This document shows, one piece after another, positions 18,690-27,045 of a DNA stretch of 64,000 bases. The stretch lies in the NCBI GenBank assembly GCA_947492475.1, contig CANLNM010000001.1, positions 186,001-250,000 on the forward strand. The letters are read 5' to 3'. This DNA is from an uncultured Paracoccaceae bacterium (lineage in GTDB: Bacteria > Pseudomonadota > Alphaproteobacteria > Rhodobacterales > Rhodobacteraceae). How positions within the stretch are numbered: the first letter of the stretch is position 1; every line of letters begins with the position of its first letter. Position numbers and translations under genes: made by a program. Under the pieces are notes generated by a model, which was not told the origin of the DNA, did not search any database, and worked only from the letters and a program-made list of their open reading frames with translations.

Positions 18690-19597
18690 AGTGGTGTCTC
18701 TCCGGAAACATAGATGGCTGCGGAATGGATAGCGCGCGATAACGCGTCTGACGCAGTCGCGCCACCTTTTTCCGCCGCAATATGGGCCGCCATAAAGGTA
18801 TCGCCGGCACCGGTCACCCGTGTGACCAGCACTTCGGGTGGTTTTTGGGTAATCACTCCTGATTTATCCGCAACAGAGGCTGAGTTTCCGCCATCCGTCA
18901 CCAAAGCCCGAGCTGCGCCGCGGTCAACCAAGGCCAGCGCGGCTTCGGCTGAATTGTCAAAGCTGGAATGCACCAACAATCCCGCCTCTTCGAGGTTGAC
19001 GTATAAGGTCGCCGAAGGATGCCCCAACAAAGCCAGCAGGCGCTCTGCCTTGCCTGGAGAGGCAGGTGCCACGTGCAGGTCAGCCTTTGAAAACAGGGGG
19101 GATTTACCGATTTCTGACAGCAATTCACGGGTCAAGTTTCCGTCAAGTGCAACCAAACCTTCAAAAGGGGCCTCAGCCGATCCCAATCTGGAATCTTCTA
19201 ATGGTCTCAGTATCTTATCACCAGCTTGTTCAAGTGAATGCGCATCTGCAATAGCCGCGATCAGCCCATTGGCACCTTCTACGGCCATGTAATTGTCTGT
19301 AGGCAAATCTTCGGATTGATAGACATATTCCGTGATCATCCCCAGCCGTTCTGCCTCTGACATCAATGCGCGCCCGTCGGCATCAACGCCAACCGAAGTC
19401 AGCAAAGCAGGGCGCATCCCAAACCGGCTCAGGGTCATGGCAATGTTCATCGCCACACCCCCCGGAATACGACGAATCCGGCCGGGCACATCCGACCCTA
19501 CCCGCATAACGCTGGCCGAACGACCAATCACGTCCCACAAAACGGAGCCGATACATAAGATATCAGGCTTAACCAGTTGATTTTGCGATTTTGTCAT
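18686..19597 (-). CDS. PfkB-family sugar kinase, probably pseudouridine kinase
   Basis: A 303-residue ribokinase-fold enzyme with the N-terminal PGGVAMNIAMTLSRFG region (about 45) and the PfkB signature 2 VTRVTGAGDTFMAAH (about 260) holding the catalytic Asp. Position directly upstream of psuG, with a 4-bp overlap, argues that it phosphorylates pseudouridine to feed PsuG. Sequence alone would allow another nucleoside or sugar. Its ATG also overlaps the stop of the DUF4198 gene upstream. Confidence 0.85.
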   Translation of the reverse strand: MTKSQNQLVKPDILCIGSVLWDVIGRSASVMRVGSDVPGRIRRIPGGVAMNIAMTLSRFGMRPALLTSVGVDADGRALMSEAERLGMITEYVYQSEDLPTDNYMAVEGANGLIAAIADAHSLEQAGDKILRPLEDSRLGSAEAPFEGLVALDGNLTRELLSEIGKSPLFSKADLHVAPASPGKAERLLALLGHPSATLYVNLEEAGLLVHSSFDNSAEAALALVDRGAARALVTDGGNSASVADKSGVITQKPPEVLVTRVTGAGDTFMAAHIAAEKGGATASDALSRAIHSAAIYVSGETPL

Positions 19598-20406
19598 TCA
19601 GGAACCTCAAAAGTTAATGACGCCCAGAGCGTTTCCCAGACTGCGCCCGTTTCAGCAACAACATTTGCGTTGGGTTCGCGTAAAACCACAGCATCAACCA
19701 AGTAAGAATATCCCGGTTTCACGGGAAAATGCGCAATGCCATCCCCATCAGTGCGGTAAAAGCTAACATTGACACTGTCATCAGGTGCTTTTTCAAAGAC
19801 CTCAACTTGTGCATTTGCACGGACGTGATCCCGATACCACAATTGCACGCTCATGTTGGACATGAAGACCGGGTCATAAGGATTTGTAATCGCAACAAAT
19901 TCGGTTTCCAGATTTGTCCTCAGATCTGCACCTTCTCCGTGGCCGGCTGCAACCAGAGTTTTCGCGTATCGCGTGTAAACCTCTGTGAAATCTGCATCAG
20001 GCAAGGCACGTTCCTGATGACGGTCAGCAATGTCTGCAAAGTCTTTGTGATCTGCAAATCTTTGAAATTTTTCAAAGGTTTGATAGGTTAGCGTTGCGGC
20101 GTTAGATTTGTAGATAAAGATCTGCAATCCTTCGCCCAGCGGTTCGACATTCAGGGCAGGGCGATCGCCCAGACGTCCCATCACTGGCGCAACACGTTCC
20201 CCTGAAAACTGCATAAACAACTGAAACTGCTGCGGAAGATAAGATAATTCAACCCCATCAAAATTCTCACCGTTGACAATGGCGGCCTGAACCCTACCGT
20301 CTGCATCGATCTGATAGGCGCTTGGTTCCAGCCAAAATTCATGGGCAGATACCGGGACCGCGACCGGCATGGCGATCATAGTAAAAGCAAAAGCGAGACG
20401 TTGCAT
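19594..20406 (-). CDS. DUF4198 family periplasmic protein
   Basis: 270 residues with a signal peptide (MQRLAFAFTMIAMPVAVPVSA) followed at once by HEFWLEP, the hallmark of DUF4198 (the mature N-terminal His could bind metal). A beta-sandwich C-terminus (YRTDGDGIAHFPVKPGYSYLVDAVVL) follows. Members often sit beside nickel/cobalt uptake genes. Here the divergent neighbour is a HupE/UreJ-like protein, supporting a metal role. The ATG at 20406 has AAGGAAAA ahead of it. Start codons of the two divergent genes overlap. Confidence 0.78.
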   Translation of the reverse strand: MQRLAFAFTMIAMPVAVPVSAHEFWLEPSAYQIDADGRVQAAIVNGENFDGVELSYLPQQFQLFMQFSGERVAPVMGRLGDRPALNVEPLGEGLQIFIYKSNAATLTYQTFEKFQRFADHKDFADIADRHQERALPDADFTEVYTRYAKTLVAAGHGEGADLRTNLETEFVAITNPYDPVFMSNMSVQLWYRDHVRANAQVEVFEKAPDDSVNVSFYRTDGDGIAHFPVKPGYSYLVDAVVLREPNANVVAETGAVWETLWASLTFEVPE

Positions 20407-21544
20407 GAAGTTTTCCTTGTTGACCCTAATCAAAGTGTCTGTGTGGGCCGTGATGTCAAGCATCTGTCTGTCAGCACCTGCCGTGAATGCCCACGGGGTG
20501 ATCCCAGCGATTGCAGACGTGGAAGTGACCGACGGGCAAGTTGAGATGCGTTTGGAATTGGACGTCGAAGCGATCTTGGCTGGCATCGATTTGGATGGGG
20601 TTAGGGACACCGACGAAGTGACCGAAGGCACGTCATATGAACAGTTTCGCGCGATGGATGCCGCCCAATTAGAACAAGCAATACGCGACGATCAGGATAC
20701 AATCCTTAACGGTATCAGTGTGTTGCAAGCCGACGCAAAGGTAACTCTTGCCTTGTCAGACATTGTAACCGAACCAGCAGGTGACACAGAACGGCGGCGC
20801 ACGACGACCCTCACCTTGGTTGGGGATGTACCGCCGGGCGCGGATCAAATGCAGGTTGGGTGGCTCAAAGAGTTTGGCACATTGGTTGTGCGCCAAATTG
20901 GCGTGCCAGACCCATATAGCGTCCATTTAGAAGGTGGCGCGCTGTCGGATCCTTTTGCCATTGCCGGGGGGTATCAGCAAACTGGGTTTGAGGCGTTTTT
21001 AGATTACATTCCCGTGGGTTACGAACATATCGTGCCATTGGGACTGGACCATATTCTGTTTGTGTTGGGGCTGTTTTTCTTTTCTACAGCGCTGCGTCCA
21101 TTGCTGTGGCAGATCACTGCCTTTACGGCCGCCCACACGGTTACGCTGGCGCTCGGTGCGCTGGGGATTGTCAACATTCCCGGCCATATCGTTGAACCCA
21201 TCATCGCCTTGTCGATCGTTTATGTCGCCGTTGAAAACGTGTTCCATCAACGCCTAAACCCTTGGCGTCCGGCGATTATTTTCGTCTTTGGCCTGCTGCA
21301 CGGGCTTGGCTTTGCATCAGTGCTGGGGGAATTTGGCATTCCTGAATCGAACTTTATCCCGGCTTTGCTGGGGTTCAATGTGGGTGTTGAGATCGGTCAA
21401 TTGTCGGTCATCGCCGCCGCGTTTCTGTTGGTCGGGCTGTGGTTTGGCACCAAAGAATGGTATCGCCGCGTCATCGCAGTGCCCGCATCCATCGGAATCG
21501 CGATTGTTGGGATTTATTGGGTGATTGAACGGGTTTTCCTGTAG
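20405..21544 (+). CDS. HupE/UreJ-family membrane protein
   Basis: 379 residues: a signal peptide (about 1-29, ending PAVNAHG), a periplasmic domain of about 180 residues, then six membrane helices from about 205. The helix block carries the HupE/UreJ_2 motifs VPLGLDHILFVLGLF, TAAHTVTLALG and FGLLHGLGFASVL, whose histidines suggest nickel or other metal transport. It pairs with the DUF4198 gene in divergent orientation. The start at 20405 gives a clean signal peptide but no strong ribosome site; TTG 20420 is an alternative. Confidence 0.8.
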   Translation: MKFSLLTLIKVSVWAVMSSICLSAPAVNAHGVIPAIADVEVTDGQVEMRLELDVEAILAGIDLDGVRDTDEVTEGTSYEQFRAMDAAQLEQAIRDDQDTILNGISVLQADAKVTLALSDIVTEPAGDTERRRTTTLTLVGDVPPGADQMQVGWLKEFGTLVVRQIGVPDPYSVHLEGGALSDPFAIAGGYQQTGFEAFLDYIPVGYEHIVPLGLDHILFVLGLFFFSTALRPLLWQITAFTAAHTVTLALGALGIVNIPGHIVEPIIALSIVYVAVENVFHQRLNPWRPAIIFVFGLLHGLGFASVLGEFGIPESNFIPALLGFNVGVEIGQLSVIAAAFLLVGLWFGTKEWYRRVIAVPASIGIAIVGIYWVIERVFL

Positions 21545-21555
21545 TTTCTGCTTGC

Positions 21556-21614
21556 CATCCCGACCCACTCGGATTAGATGCGCGTCATTCAATCCCGCAG
21601 GCGGGGTCGGGTGG
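21556..21614 (+). promoter_or_regulatory. Stable hairpin in the rpsB leader
   Basis: CCCGACCC (21559-21566) pairs with GGGTCGGG (21604-21611), extended by CCA/TGG. It ends about 80 bp before the rpsB start. It could be a terminator remnant of the HupE gene or an autoregulatory leader bound by S2; the sequence does not decide. Confidence 0.4.
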
Positions 21615-21694
21615 TTTGGAGAGACATCCCAAAACATCCACCGGTTGGGCAAATGCTCCAATCCCCGCTGAGGCTAAACCGGAAAGGAAAAGAC

Positions 21695-22471
21695 ATGGCT
21701 CTTCCCGAGTTCACCATGCGTCAACTGCTTGAAGCAGGTATGCACTTTGGTCACCAGACACAGCGCTGGAACCCCAAAATGGGCCCATATATTTATGGTT
21801 CCCGCAACGGCATCCACATCATGGATCTAACACAGACTGTTCCAATGCTGGACCAGGCCCTGCAAGCCATCCGTGACACCGTCGCCAAAGGCGGCCGGAT
21901 CCTGTTTGTTGGCACAAAACGCCAGGCACAGTCCCACATCAAAGATGCGGCTGAGCGTTCGGCACAATATTACATGAACCACCGTTGGTTGGGCGGCACA
22001 TTGACAAACTGGCAGACAGTTTCTCAGTCAATCAAACGCCTGAAAGCCATCGACGAAGCATCCGAGCGCGGTTTCGAAGGCCTGACCAAAAAAGAGCGTC
22101 TGGGCATGGAACGTGAGCAAGGCAAATTGCAAGCGTCTTTGGGTGGTATCAGCGACATGGGCGGCGTGCCTGACCTGTTATTCGTTATCGACGTGAAAAA
22201 AGAAGACCTGGCCATCGCTGAAGCCAACAAACTGGGCATCCCAGTGGTTGCGATCGTTGATTCCAACTGTTCCCCAGATGGCGTTGACTATGTGATCCCA
22301 GGCAATGATGACGCGGCTCGTGCGATTTCGCTTTATTGCGATCTGGCCTCTCGCGCTGCTCTGGACGGCATGTCTGCGCAACTTGGCGCTGCTGGCGTTG
22401 ACTTGGGCGAAATGGAAGCCGCTCTGGAAGAAGAGATTGCTGCACCGGCTGCGGAAGTTGCCGAAGCCTAA
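21695..22471 (+). CDS. rpsB: 30S ribosomal protein S2
   Basis: S2 binds the 30S head/body junction. The 258-residue product shows [20 protein letters not shown] (about 8-27), [22 protein letters not shown] and [15 protein letters not shown], all diagnostic. The C-terminus is extended and acidic/Ala-rich, as in many alphaproteobacteria. ATG 21695 follows GGAAAGGAAA. It forms the conserved rpsB-tsf operon. Confidence 0.98.
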   Translation: MALPEFTMRQLLEAGMHFGHQTQRWNPKMGPYIYGSRNGIHIMDLTQTVPMLDQALQAIRDTVAKGGRILFVGTKRQAQSHIKDAAERSAQYYMNHRWLGGTLTNWQTVSQSIKRLKAIDEASERGFEGLTKKERLGMEREQGKLQASLGGISDMGGVPDLLFVIDVKKEDLAIAEANKLGIPVVAIVDSNCSPDGVDYVIPGNDDAARAISLYCDLASRAALDGMSAQLGAAGVDLGEMEAALEEEIAAPAAEVAEA

Positions 22472-22477
22472 ACACTT

Positions 22478-22504
22478 TTGGTCCCGCTAATGGGGCCAAT
22501 TGTT
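22478..22504 (+). terminator. Attenuator-like hairpin between rpsB and tsf
   Basis: TTGGTCCC (22478-22485) and GGGGCCAA (22492-22499) form an 8-bp stem with a 6-nt loop followed by TTGTTGC. The short T-poor tail suggests partial termination that would set the S2 to EF-Ts ratio. Confidence 0.45.
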
Positions 22505-22578
22505 GCAAAACTGATACCGGGTGCGGGCTAAACCCCACCCGGAACAATCATTTGGAAAACCCTCCAAGGAGACGTGAG

Positions 22579-23454
22579 ATGGCAATTACCGCTGCTATGG
22601 TCAAAGAACTGCGTGACACAACGGGCGCAGGCATGATGGACGCCAAAAAAGCACTGACTGAAACCGCTGGTAACATGGAAGAAGCCGTTGACTGGCTGCG
22701 CACCAAAGGTTTGGCCAAGGCTGCTAAGAAATCTGGCCGCACCGCCGCCGAAGGTCTGGTTGCTGTTCATGTTGAAGGTGGCCGTGGCGTCGCTGTCGAA
22801 GTGAACTCTGAAACCGACTTTGTTGGTAAAAACGCTGAATTCCAAGAAATGGTTGGCACAATCGCAACTGTTGCTTTGGGTGTGAACGACGTTGACGCGC
22901 TGAAAGCGGCAGACGCTGGTGGCAAATCTGTCGAAGCTCTGGTCACAGCAAAAATCGCCACAATCGGTGAAAACATGTCTGTGCGCCGCATGGATGCACT
23001 GGAAGGCGACGTTGTTGTTTCTTATGTGCATAACGCTGTTGTCAGCGGCATGGGCAAAATCGGCGTTCTGGTTGCCATGCAGGGCGGCGACGAAGCACTG
23101 GGCAAACAGATCGCAATGCATATTGCAGCCGTGAACCCCGCCGCATTGTCCGAAGCGGACATGGACGCCTCTTTGGTTGAAAAAGAAAAGCAGGTTCAGA
23201 TGGATATCGCGCGCGAATCCGGCAAACCAGAAGCTGTGATCGAAAAAATGATCGTTGGCCGCATGAAGAAATTCGTGGCTGAATCCACATTGCTGAACCA
23301 GCAGTTTGTTGTGAACCCTGACCTGACCGTTGGCGCCGCAGCATCCGAATCCGGCGCAACCATCACTGGTTTTGTCCGTCTCGAAGTTGGCGAAGGCATT
23401 GAGAAAAAAGAAGAAGATTTCGCAGCAGAAGTGGCAAAAGTCGCCCAAGGCTAA
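22579..23454 (+). CDS. tsf: Elongation factor Ts
   Basis: EF-Ts is the nucleotide exchange factor for EF-Tu. The 291-residue protein has the UBA-like N-terminus [20 protein letters not shown], the core block [15 protein letters not shown] (about 74-88) and the C-terminal subdomain ending near [20 protein letters not shown] 22579 is preceded by AAGGAGAC. Second gene of the rpsB operon. Confidence 0.98.
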   Translation: MAITAAMVKELRDTTGAGMMDAKKALTETAGNMEEAVDWLRTKGLAKAAKKSGRTAAEGLVAVHVEGGRGVAVEVNSETDFVGKNAEFQEMVGTIATVALGVNDVDALKAADAGGKSVEALVTAKIATIGENMSVRRMDALEGDVVVSYVHNAVVSGMGKIGVLVAMQGGDEALGKQIAMHIAAVNPAALSEADMDASLVEKEKQVQMDIARESGKPEAVIEKMIVGRMKKFVAESTLLNQQFVVNPDLTVGAAASESGATITGFVRLEVGEGIEKKEEDFAAEVAKVAQG

Positions 23455-23494
23455 GATTTTTTCGATACCTGTCCATTTGGGGCAGGGGTGTTTG

Positions 23495-23525
23495 AGGCCG
23501 TTCACAGTTGTGGACGGCCTTTTGC
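23495..23525 (+). terminator. Terminator of the rpsB-tsf operon
   Basis: AGGCCGTTCAC and GTGGACGGCCT pair (one G-U) around a short loop and are followed by TTTTGCGTTT. About 40 bp past the tsf stop. Confidence 0.88.
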
Positions 23526-23890
23526 GTTTAAGGTTTGTTCATACTTGTGACTATAAAATGAAAAAACGACGCATCTGTCAGGAAACACAGACACGCCGTT
23601 TCTCAGTTTGACGCATATCCCGGGGATGGGATGGAATGGCGACAAACATCTTCGGGGTGCTGGACTGTCATGACGATTATTCCAAAACAGCCCAGCGTCC
23701 GGTTTCCCGGTACGGATCTGCTGGCCTTGAAATCACAAGGGGTCCGACCCGCCGTTCCCTGGCCAAAGGCCACCACTCACGGAACAGTTAATTAATGCCA
23801 AATGACGTGACGTCGCGATAGTCGGGGATTCCGTACCTTGTTTAGAAAGCTTGCGAACGACGTGACGGAAAACGCAATAAACTTACGTTA
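23526..23890. other. Non-coding interval between convergent genes, with hairpins
   Basis: About 365 bp with no convincing reading frame. It contains an imperfect hairpin at 23566-23599 (ACGACGCATCTGT against ACAGACACGCCGT), and GTTCC/GGAAC flanking TGGCC-AAA-GGCCA around 23753-23784. This suggests a structured RNA, but no known family (6S, tmRNA, SRP, RNase P) could be matched by eye. Confidence 0.3.
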
Positions 23891-23893
23891 ACG

Positions 23894-24655
23894 TCAAACG
23901 TCTAGCACGAACATTTGGTTGTAAAACGCGGCTTTCAACACGGCCTGTGCCGTGGTTTCCACATCCAACGACTCTCGGGCGAGGCGCAGATGTTTTTCGA
24001 CCGTCGCGGCGGTTAGCCCCAGCAACAAAGCAATGTCTTGGGTGGTTTTACCGTCGCCAACCCATTCCAGTACCTCACGCTGCCGCTTTGTCAGGTTGCG
24101 CGAACCGGAATAGGGCAGGGTCAACAATTTGAGATGCACCACATTGTTCATCACAATGATATCGTCACCATGTTCGTCCCACATGGCATCAACATCCTCT
24201 TGGGGGGTGTCTGCCTTTGCCGTCAGAGCAATCGCACCTTTGTAGCGATCAGACACTGAGCGGAACGAAATCGTATATCCACTGGTCACACCCATGGACC
24301 GGTTAAAATCCATAACACGCTGTTCTGACGCGGTAATATTAATGCGACGATACATGTCCTTTAGCCAAGACCACGAACATGCACCGTTATTTTCAATCGC
24401 CCAACGCAGCATCGGCGCGTGGAAATACAGGCCTTCGTCGATGAACACATCCATATAGTCCGGAGAATGGTTGGTCAGGATCACCCAATCCTGAGGATCC
24501 CCCAAAGAGCTAGAGGTTTTATACCGCGTAAAGCCATAAATCAGCCGATCAAACCCATAAGAGGCCATTTTTTCGGTGTGCATGTTCCAGAGATTTTCGA
24601 TCGTCTGCGTGTTCGTGACGTCGTCCAGATATTTGCGCAGCGCAAATTGGCTCAT
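23894..24655 (-). CDS. LuxR-family quorum-sensing regulator (solo)
   Basis: 253 residues with an autoinducer-binding-type N-terminal domain (about 20-165, with conserved Trp/Tyr/Asp positions such as DWVILTNHSPDYMD and GACSWSWL) and a C-terminal GerE HTH (about 185-245; LTKRQREVLEWVGDGKTTQDIA). It should bind acyl-homoserine lactones or a related ligand and DNA. No luxI is adjacent, so it is a LuxR solo within this window. It overlaps the aroQ stop codon (ATGA). Confidence 0.9.
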   Translation of the reverse strand: MSQFALRKYLDDVTNTQTIENLWNMHTEKMASYGFDRLIYGFTRYKTSSSLGDPQDWVILTNHSPDYMDVFIDEGLYFHAPMLRWAIENNGACSWSWLKDMYRRINITASEQRVMDFNRSMGVTSGYTISFRSVSDRYKGAIALTAKADTPQEDVDAMWDEHGDDIIVMNNVVHLKLLTLPYSGSRNLTKRQREVLEWVGDGKTTQDIALLLGLTAATVEKHLRLARESLDVETTAQAVLKAAFYNQMFVLDV

Positions 24656-25098
24656 GATTGCGCCTCCAAATGGGTTTTCATGGCGTTCATCGCCAATGTG
24701 TAACCGGCCGCGCCAAATCCACAGATCTGGCCCAATGCGACAGGCGCAATAAAGCTTTTGTGGCGAAAACTCTCACGGGCATGAATATTACTCAGATGCA
24801 GCTCAATAACCGGAAGCTCAATAGAAGAGATCGCATCCATCAGAGCAACGGATGTATGTGTGTACGCGCCGGCGTTAAATATCACACCATGATGCTGTTC
24901 GCGGGCTTGGTGCAGATAATCGATGAGAACACCTTCAGAATTGCTCTGTTTAAAATCAAGAGCAAGTCGAAGTTTTTTGGCCTCAGATTCACAGGACTGT
25001 TCAATGTCCGCAAGGGTCGTCGCGCCGTAAATATCGGGCTGACGTGTTCCCAAAAGATTCAGATTGGGGCCGTTTAAGATTAAAATAGAATAAGTCAT
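24652..25098 (-). CDS. aroQ: Type II 3-dehydroquinate dehydratase
   Basis: AroQ dehydrates 3-dehydroquinate in the shikimate pathway. 148 residues, normal for type II. Motifs: NGPNLNLLGTRQPDIYG (about 9-25, with the catalytic Tyr), FNAGAYTHTSVAL (about 75) and ELHLSNIHARESFRHKS (about 98, with the catalytic His region). It is the last host gene before the dif-like site; the gap to 25236 is about 140 bp. Confidence 0.95.
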   Translation of the reverse strand: MTYSILILNGPNLNLLGTRQPDIYGATTLADIEQSCESEAKKLRLALDFKQSNSEGVLIDYLHQAREQHHGVIFNAGAYTHTSVALMDAISSIELPVIELHLSNIHARESFRHKSFIAPVALGQICGFGAAGYTLAMNAMKTHLEAQS

Positions 25099-25235
25099 GA
25101 CACTTTAGGGATTAGCATCTTTGAACCTTTGGTCAAAAGCAAAATGCCCAAATGCCGTAAGGTTGTGCTATTAATTCTGTATAGTTAACGGGATTGGTGT
25201 CCAAATTGATCGGTAAGCAAACATATACGATATTT

Positions 25236-25263
25236 ATTTACCATAATACCTATTATGCGCCCT
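25236..25263 (-). repeat. Left end of prophage: complete dif-like Xer site (attL)
   Basis: Read on the minus strand: XerC-type arm AGGGCGCATAA, centre TAGGTA, XerD-type arm TTATGGTAAAT. Against the E. coli dif arms (GGTGCGCATAA and TTATGTTAAAT) the XerC arm matches 9 of 11 and the XerD arm 10 of 11. The 14 bases at 25247-25260 recur exactly at the other end of the element. This is the reconstituted chromosome-dimer-resolution site if the reading is right. Confidence 0.8.
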
Positions 25264-25332
25264 TGTGTCATATTTGCCGTGTTTCTTTTGGTGCGCATGT
25301 TGTACGACAGACAATTTCTAGTTGTCAAATGC

Positions 25333-25370
25333 TTTATGGACGCTGCATATACCCCTACAGCGTCCATAAG
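25333..25370. repeat. Inverted repeat at the end of the late operon, carrying TTATGGACGC
   Basis: TTATGGACGCTG (25334-25345) and CAGCGTCCATAA (25358-25369) form a perfect 12-bp stem with a 12-nt loop just past the holin gene. No U-run follows on the minus strand. The word TTTATGGACGC also occurs at 29381 and 34280. It may be a terminator, a protein-binding site, or both. Confidence 0.6.
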
Positions 25371-25387
25371 TTGAACATTTAAACGCC

Positions 25388-25768
25388 TTAATCAACCACG
25401 CCAACACGCCGCGCAAACAGCCCTTTGAGGTCTGGCATCGCTTTGCGGGCAAATGCGAAGCTGATCGACGCCATGATTGACCACTGATACCAAACAGGCA
25501 CAGTTTCCAATTCCTGAAAGCCTTGGTCCACATACCCTTGAAATTGCGGGAAAAAGCACAGGACCAGTGGCACAGACAGAATCAACGTCCAGTATTCATC
25601 TTTCCAGCTGTTCGCGGCCCCTTGCGCCGCCATTTTTTCCCATGCGCCTTCCGAGTTGGCCGCAACGGTGATCGCTTCTGACTGGGCGTTGATTTCGGCA
25701 ACGCGAAGGTTTGTGCGAGCAGCGACGATTTCCGGTGCAATTCCAAGCAGTTCTTTGAGCCAGTTCAT
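25388..25768 (-). CDS. Holin-like protein (GTA holin-type)
   Basis: 126 residues: an amphipathic N-terminus (MNWLKELLGIAPEIVAARTN), then WKDEYWTLILSVPLVLCFFP (first helix, about 56-75) and a second hydrophobic stretch near WSIMASISFAFARKAM. This resembles the holin family found in gene-transfer agents and alphaproteobacterial phages, which permeabilise the inner membrane for release. ATG 25768 overlaps the preceding stop (ATGA) and follows AGGAGAAATTAC. A longer upstream frame is possible, but this start is coupled. Confidence 0.65.
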   Translation of the reverse strand: MNWLKELLGIAPEIVAARTNLRVAEINAQSEAITVAANSEGAWEKMAAQGAANSWKDEYWTLILSVPLVLCFFPQFQGYVDQGFQELETVPVWYQWSIMASISFAFARKAMPDLKGLFARRVGVVD

Positions 25769-25944
25769 GTAATTTCTCCTGTGATGTGGGTTTGTAATTG
25801 GCCAACGGTGACGGCCAATTTCGTTGCAGTTGCGGTCACGTGATCCAGCTGCGCGACGATCCGGCGCAAAATCCAGCCGCCGAACAATAACAACAGCCCC
25901 CAAAGCACTGAAATCACGCCTAAAAACAGCGTTGTTTGTTCCAT
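25765..25944 (-). CDS. Small phage membrane protein (one N-terminal helix, helical tail)
   Basis: 59 residues: MEQTTLFLGVISVLWG begins a single membrane helix (about 5-27), followed by a helical hydrophilic tail of about 30 residues. The size and layout could suit a spanin-like or virion membrane protein; no family recognised. ATG 25944 is coupled to the upstream stop (TAATG) and its stop is coupled to the holin start (ATGA). Confidence 0.6.
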   Translation of the reverse strand: MEQTTLFLGVISVLWGLLLLFGGWILRRIVAQLDHVTATATKLAVTVGQLQTHITGEIT

Positions 25945-26186
25945 TAGCGCCGCCCCATGAACCGATAAACGCCATAAGCGGCCAACGCGCCAAGGGCATA
26001 TCGGCCAAGCGGTGTCAGGGTGAATTTCTGCGGATCTATCAAATCAATTTCCCAGATGATTCCCCGGCCCGGAATTTTGCTGGCCATTTCGGCGCTTTCC
26101 AGCGCGTCTGCCGCACTCTCTGCCGCCGCCGTTGCTGTGTTGGCAATGCCATCCCCCAGCGCTTGCACTGATCCCAGCAAATCCAT
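25944..26186 (-). CDS. Small phage membrane protein
   Basis: 80 residues. The N-terminal part is Ala-rich and amphipathic (TATAAAESAADALESAEMA). The C-terminus carries one hydrophobic segment (YALGALAAYGVYRFMGRR) with a positive end. It is joined to both neighbours by TAATG overlaps, so it is translated as part of the late operon. Likely a virion membrane or lysis-accessory protein; no homologue recognised. Confidence 0.6.
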   Translation of the reverse strand: MDLLGSVQALGDGIANTATAAAESAADALESAEMASKIPGRGIIWEIDLIDPQKFTLTPLGRYALGALAAYGVYRFMGRR

Positions 26187-26371
26187 TATTTTCTACCCTT
26201 CATGGCCGCATAAACCAGCAGCGAACCAGCGGCGACGGGCAAGGCGACTTTAAGCCCCTTTTCCAGCCCCTCGCCCAGTCCTTCACCGGCTTTGAAGCTG
26301 CCCGCGCCCGTCCCGACGCCAACCGCCGCGATCCCAAGGCCAACGGCCCAAACAATAATCGGAATAGCCAT
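26186..26371 (-). CDS. Small Gly-rich phage membrane protein
   Basis: 61 residues with two hydrophobic segments: IPIIVWAVGLGIAAVGVG (about 3-20) and VALPVAAGSLLVYAAMKG (about 42-59), linked by a glycine-patterned loop (GAGSFKAGEGLGEGLEKG) resembling a glycine zipper. It would fit a small integral protein of an internal phage membrane. Coupled by TAATG to the transglycosylase gene. Confidence 0.6.
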   Translation of the reverse strand: MAIPIIVWAVGLGIAAVGVGTGAGSFKAGEGLGEGLEKGLKVALPVAAGSLLVYAAMKGRK

Positions 26372-27045
26372 TAAGCCGCCCTCGCTATTAGTTGATTATA
26401 CCGCGCCCAAACCGCGCGGCTGTGTCCTTGATTTTCCCGGTACGCGCGCGAACCCGGCCTTAGGTTCACCCAGCCCGGTCCGCCGCTATATGCGTGAATG
26501 ATCCATTGGGGCGTTTGCCGGTAAGTCGTCGCCAACCATTGCAAATAGCCGGTGCCAAAATAGACCGAGCCACGGATCGTCAGTAGGTTTTCCCGAGTTG
26601 GGGCCATGCGCGTGTAATTCAGGTCACTGTGCATCCATTCCGCCGTGCGTGGCATCACTTGTGCAATTCCATGCGCCCTATGCCCGTCATTGGCCCCACC
26701 AACCACCACAGGCCCGCGTATTCGCGGGTTTTGGCTATGTGCGCTCTCATGGTAGAATAGTGCTGCGGTCAGTTCCAAATTTGCGGCTGACCACGCGCTT
26801 AACAGATCAGAATTTGCCAATAGCTGCGCCTCTTCCCAACTCACACCGGGTGACGGGGCCACTGGGGCGCTTGCTGGCGTCGGATCAGGGACCGGGTGCG
26901 CGGGTTCTGGCTCTGGTGGGGTTTCGTCCCCCTGCCCTACTTCCAGCGCGTCACGCAACGCCGCAAGGGGCTGGTCAAGCCAGCCCTGCGAATGCGCGTA
27001 ATACCCGGCCCCAGCCAGCACCAAAAGACCCGCCGCGTTAGCCAT
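26371..27045 (-). CDS. Membrane-anchored lytic transglycosylase (SLT domain)
   Basis: About 224 residues: an N-terminal membrane helix (about 3-22), a Pro-rich linker (about 40-70), then a goose-type SLT fold with the catalytic Glu in FYHESAHSQNP, then AHGIAQVMPRTAEW, GTGYLQWLATTY and IIHAYSGGPGWV. It cleaves peptidoglycan glycan strands. In PM2/PRD1-like phages such virion-associated enzymes open the wall at entry or exit. ATG 27045 overlaps the upstream stop by 8 bp; TTG 27069 is an alternative start. Confidence 0.85.
   Translation of the reverse strand: MANAAGLLVLAGAGYYAHSQGWLDQPLAALRDALEVGQGDETPPEPEPAHPVPDPTPASAPVAPSPGVSWEEAQLLANSDLLSAWSAANLELTAALFYHESAHSQNPRIRGPVVVGGANDGHRAHGIAQVMPRTAEWMHSDLNYTRMAPTRENLLTIRGSVYFGTGYLQWLATTYRQTPQWIIHAYSGGPGWVNLRPGSRAYRENQGHSRAVWARYNQLIARAA

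Noticed and set aside
22528-23505. Long 325-residue minus-strand frame over tsf
   Set aside because: Antisense shadow of EF-Ts: cysteine/phenylalanine/histidine-rich composition, no ribosome site, and complete overlap with a universally conserved gene.
23526-23890. 6S, tmRNA, SRP or RNase P RNA gene
   Set aside because: None of the diagnostic core sequences of these RNAs could be found in the interval.
25388-27045. Gene-transfer-agent or tailed-phage remnant, suggested by the GTA-type holin
   Set aside because: No portal, terminase, protease, tail or baseplate gene is present, and the element has clean ends with intact, coupled genes.
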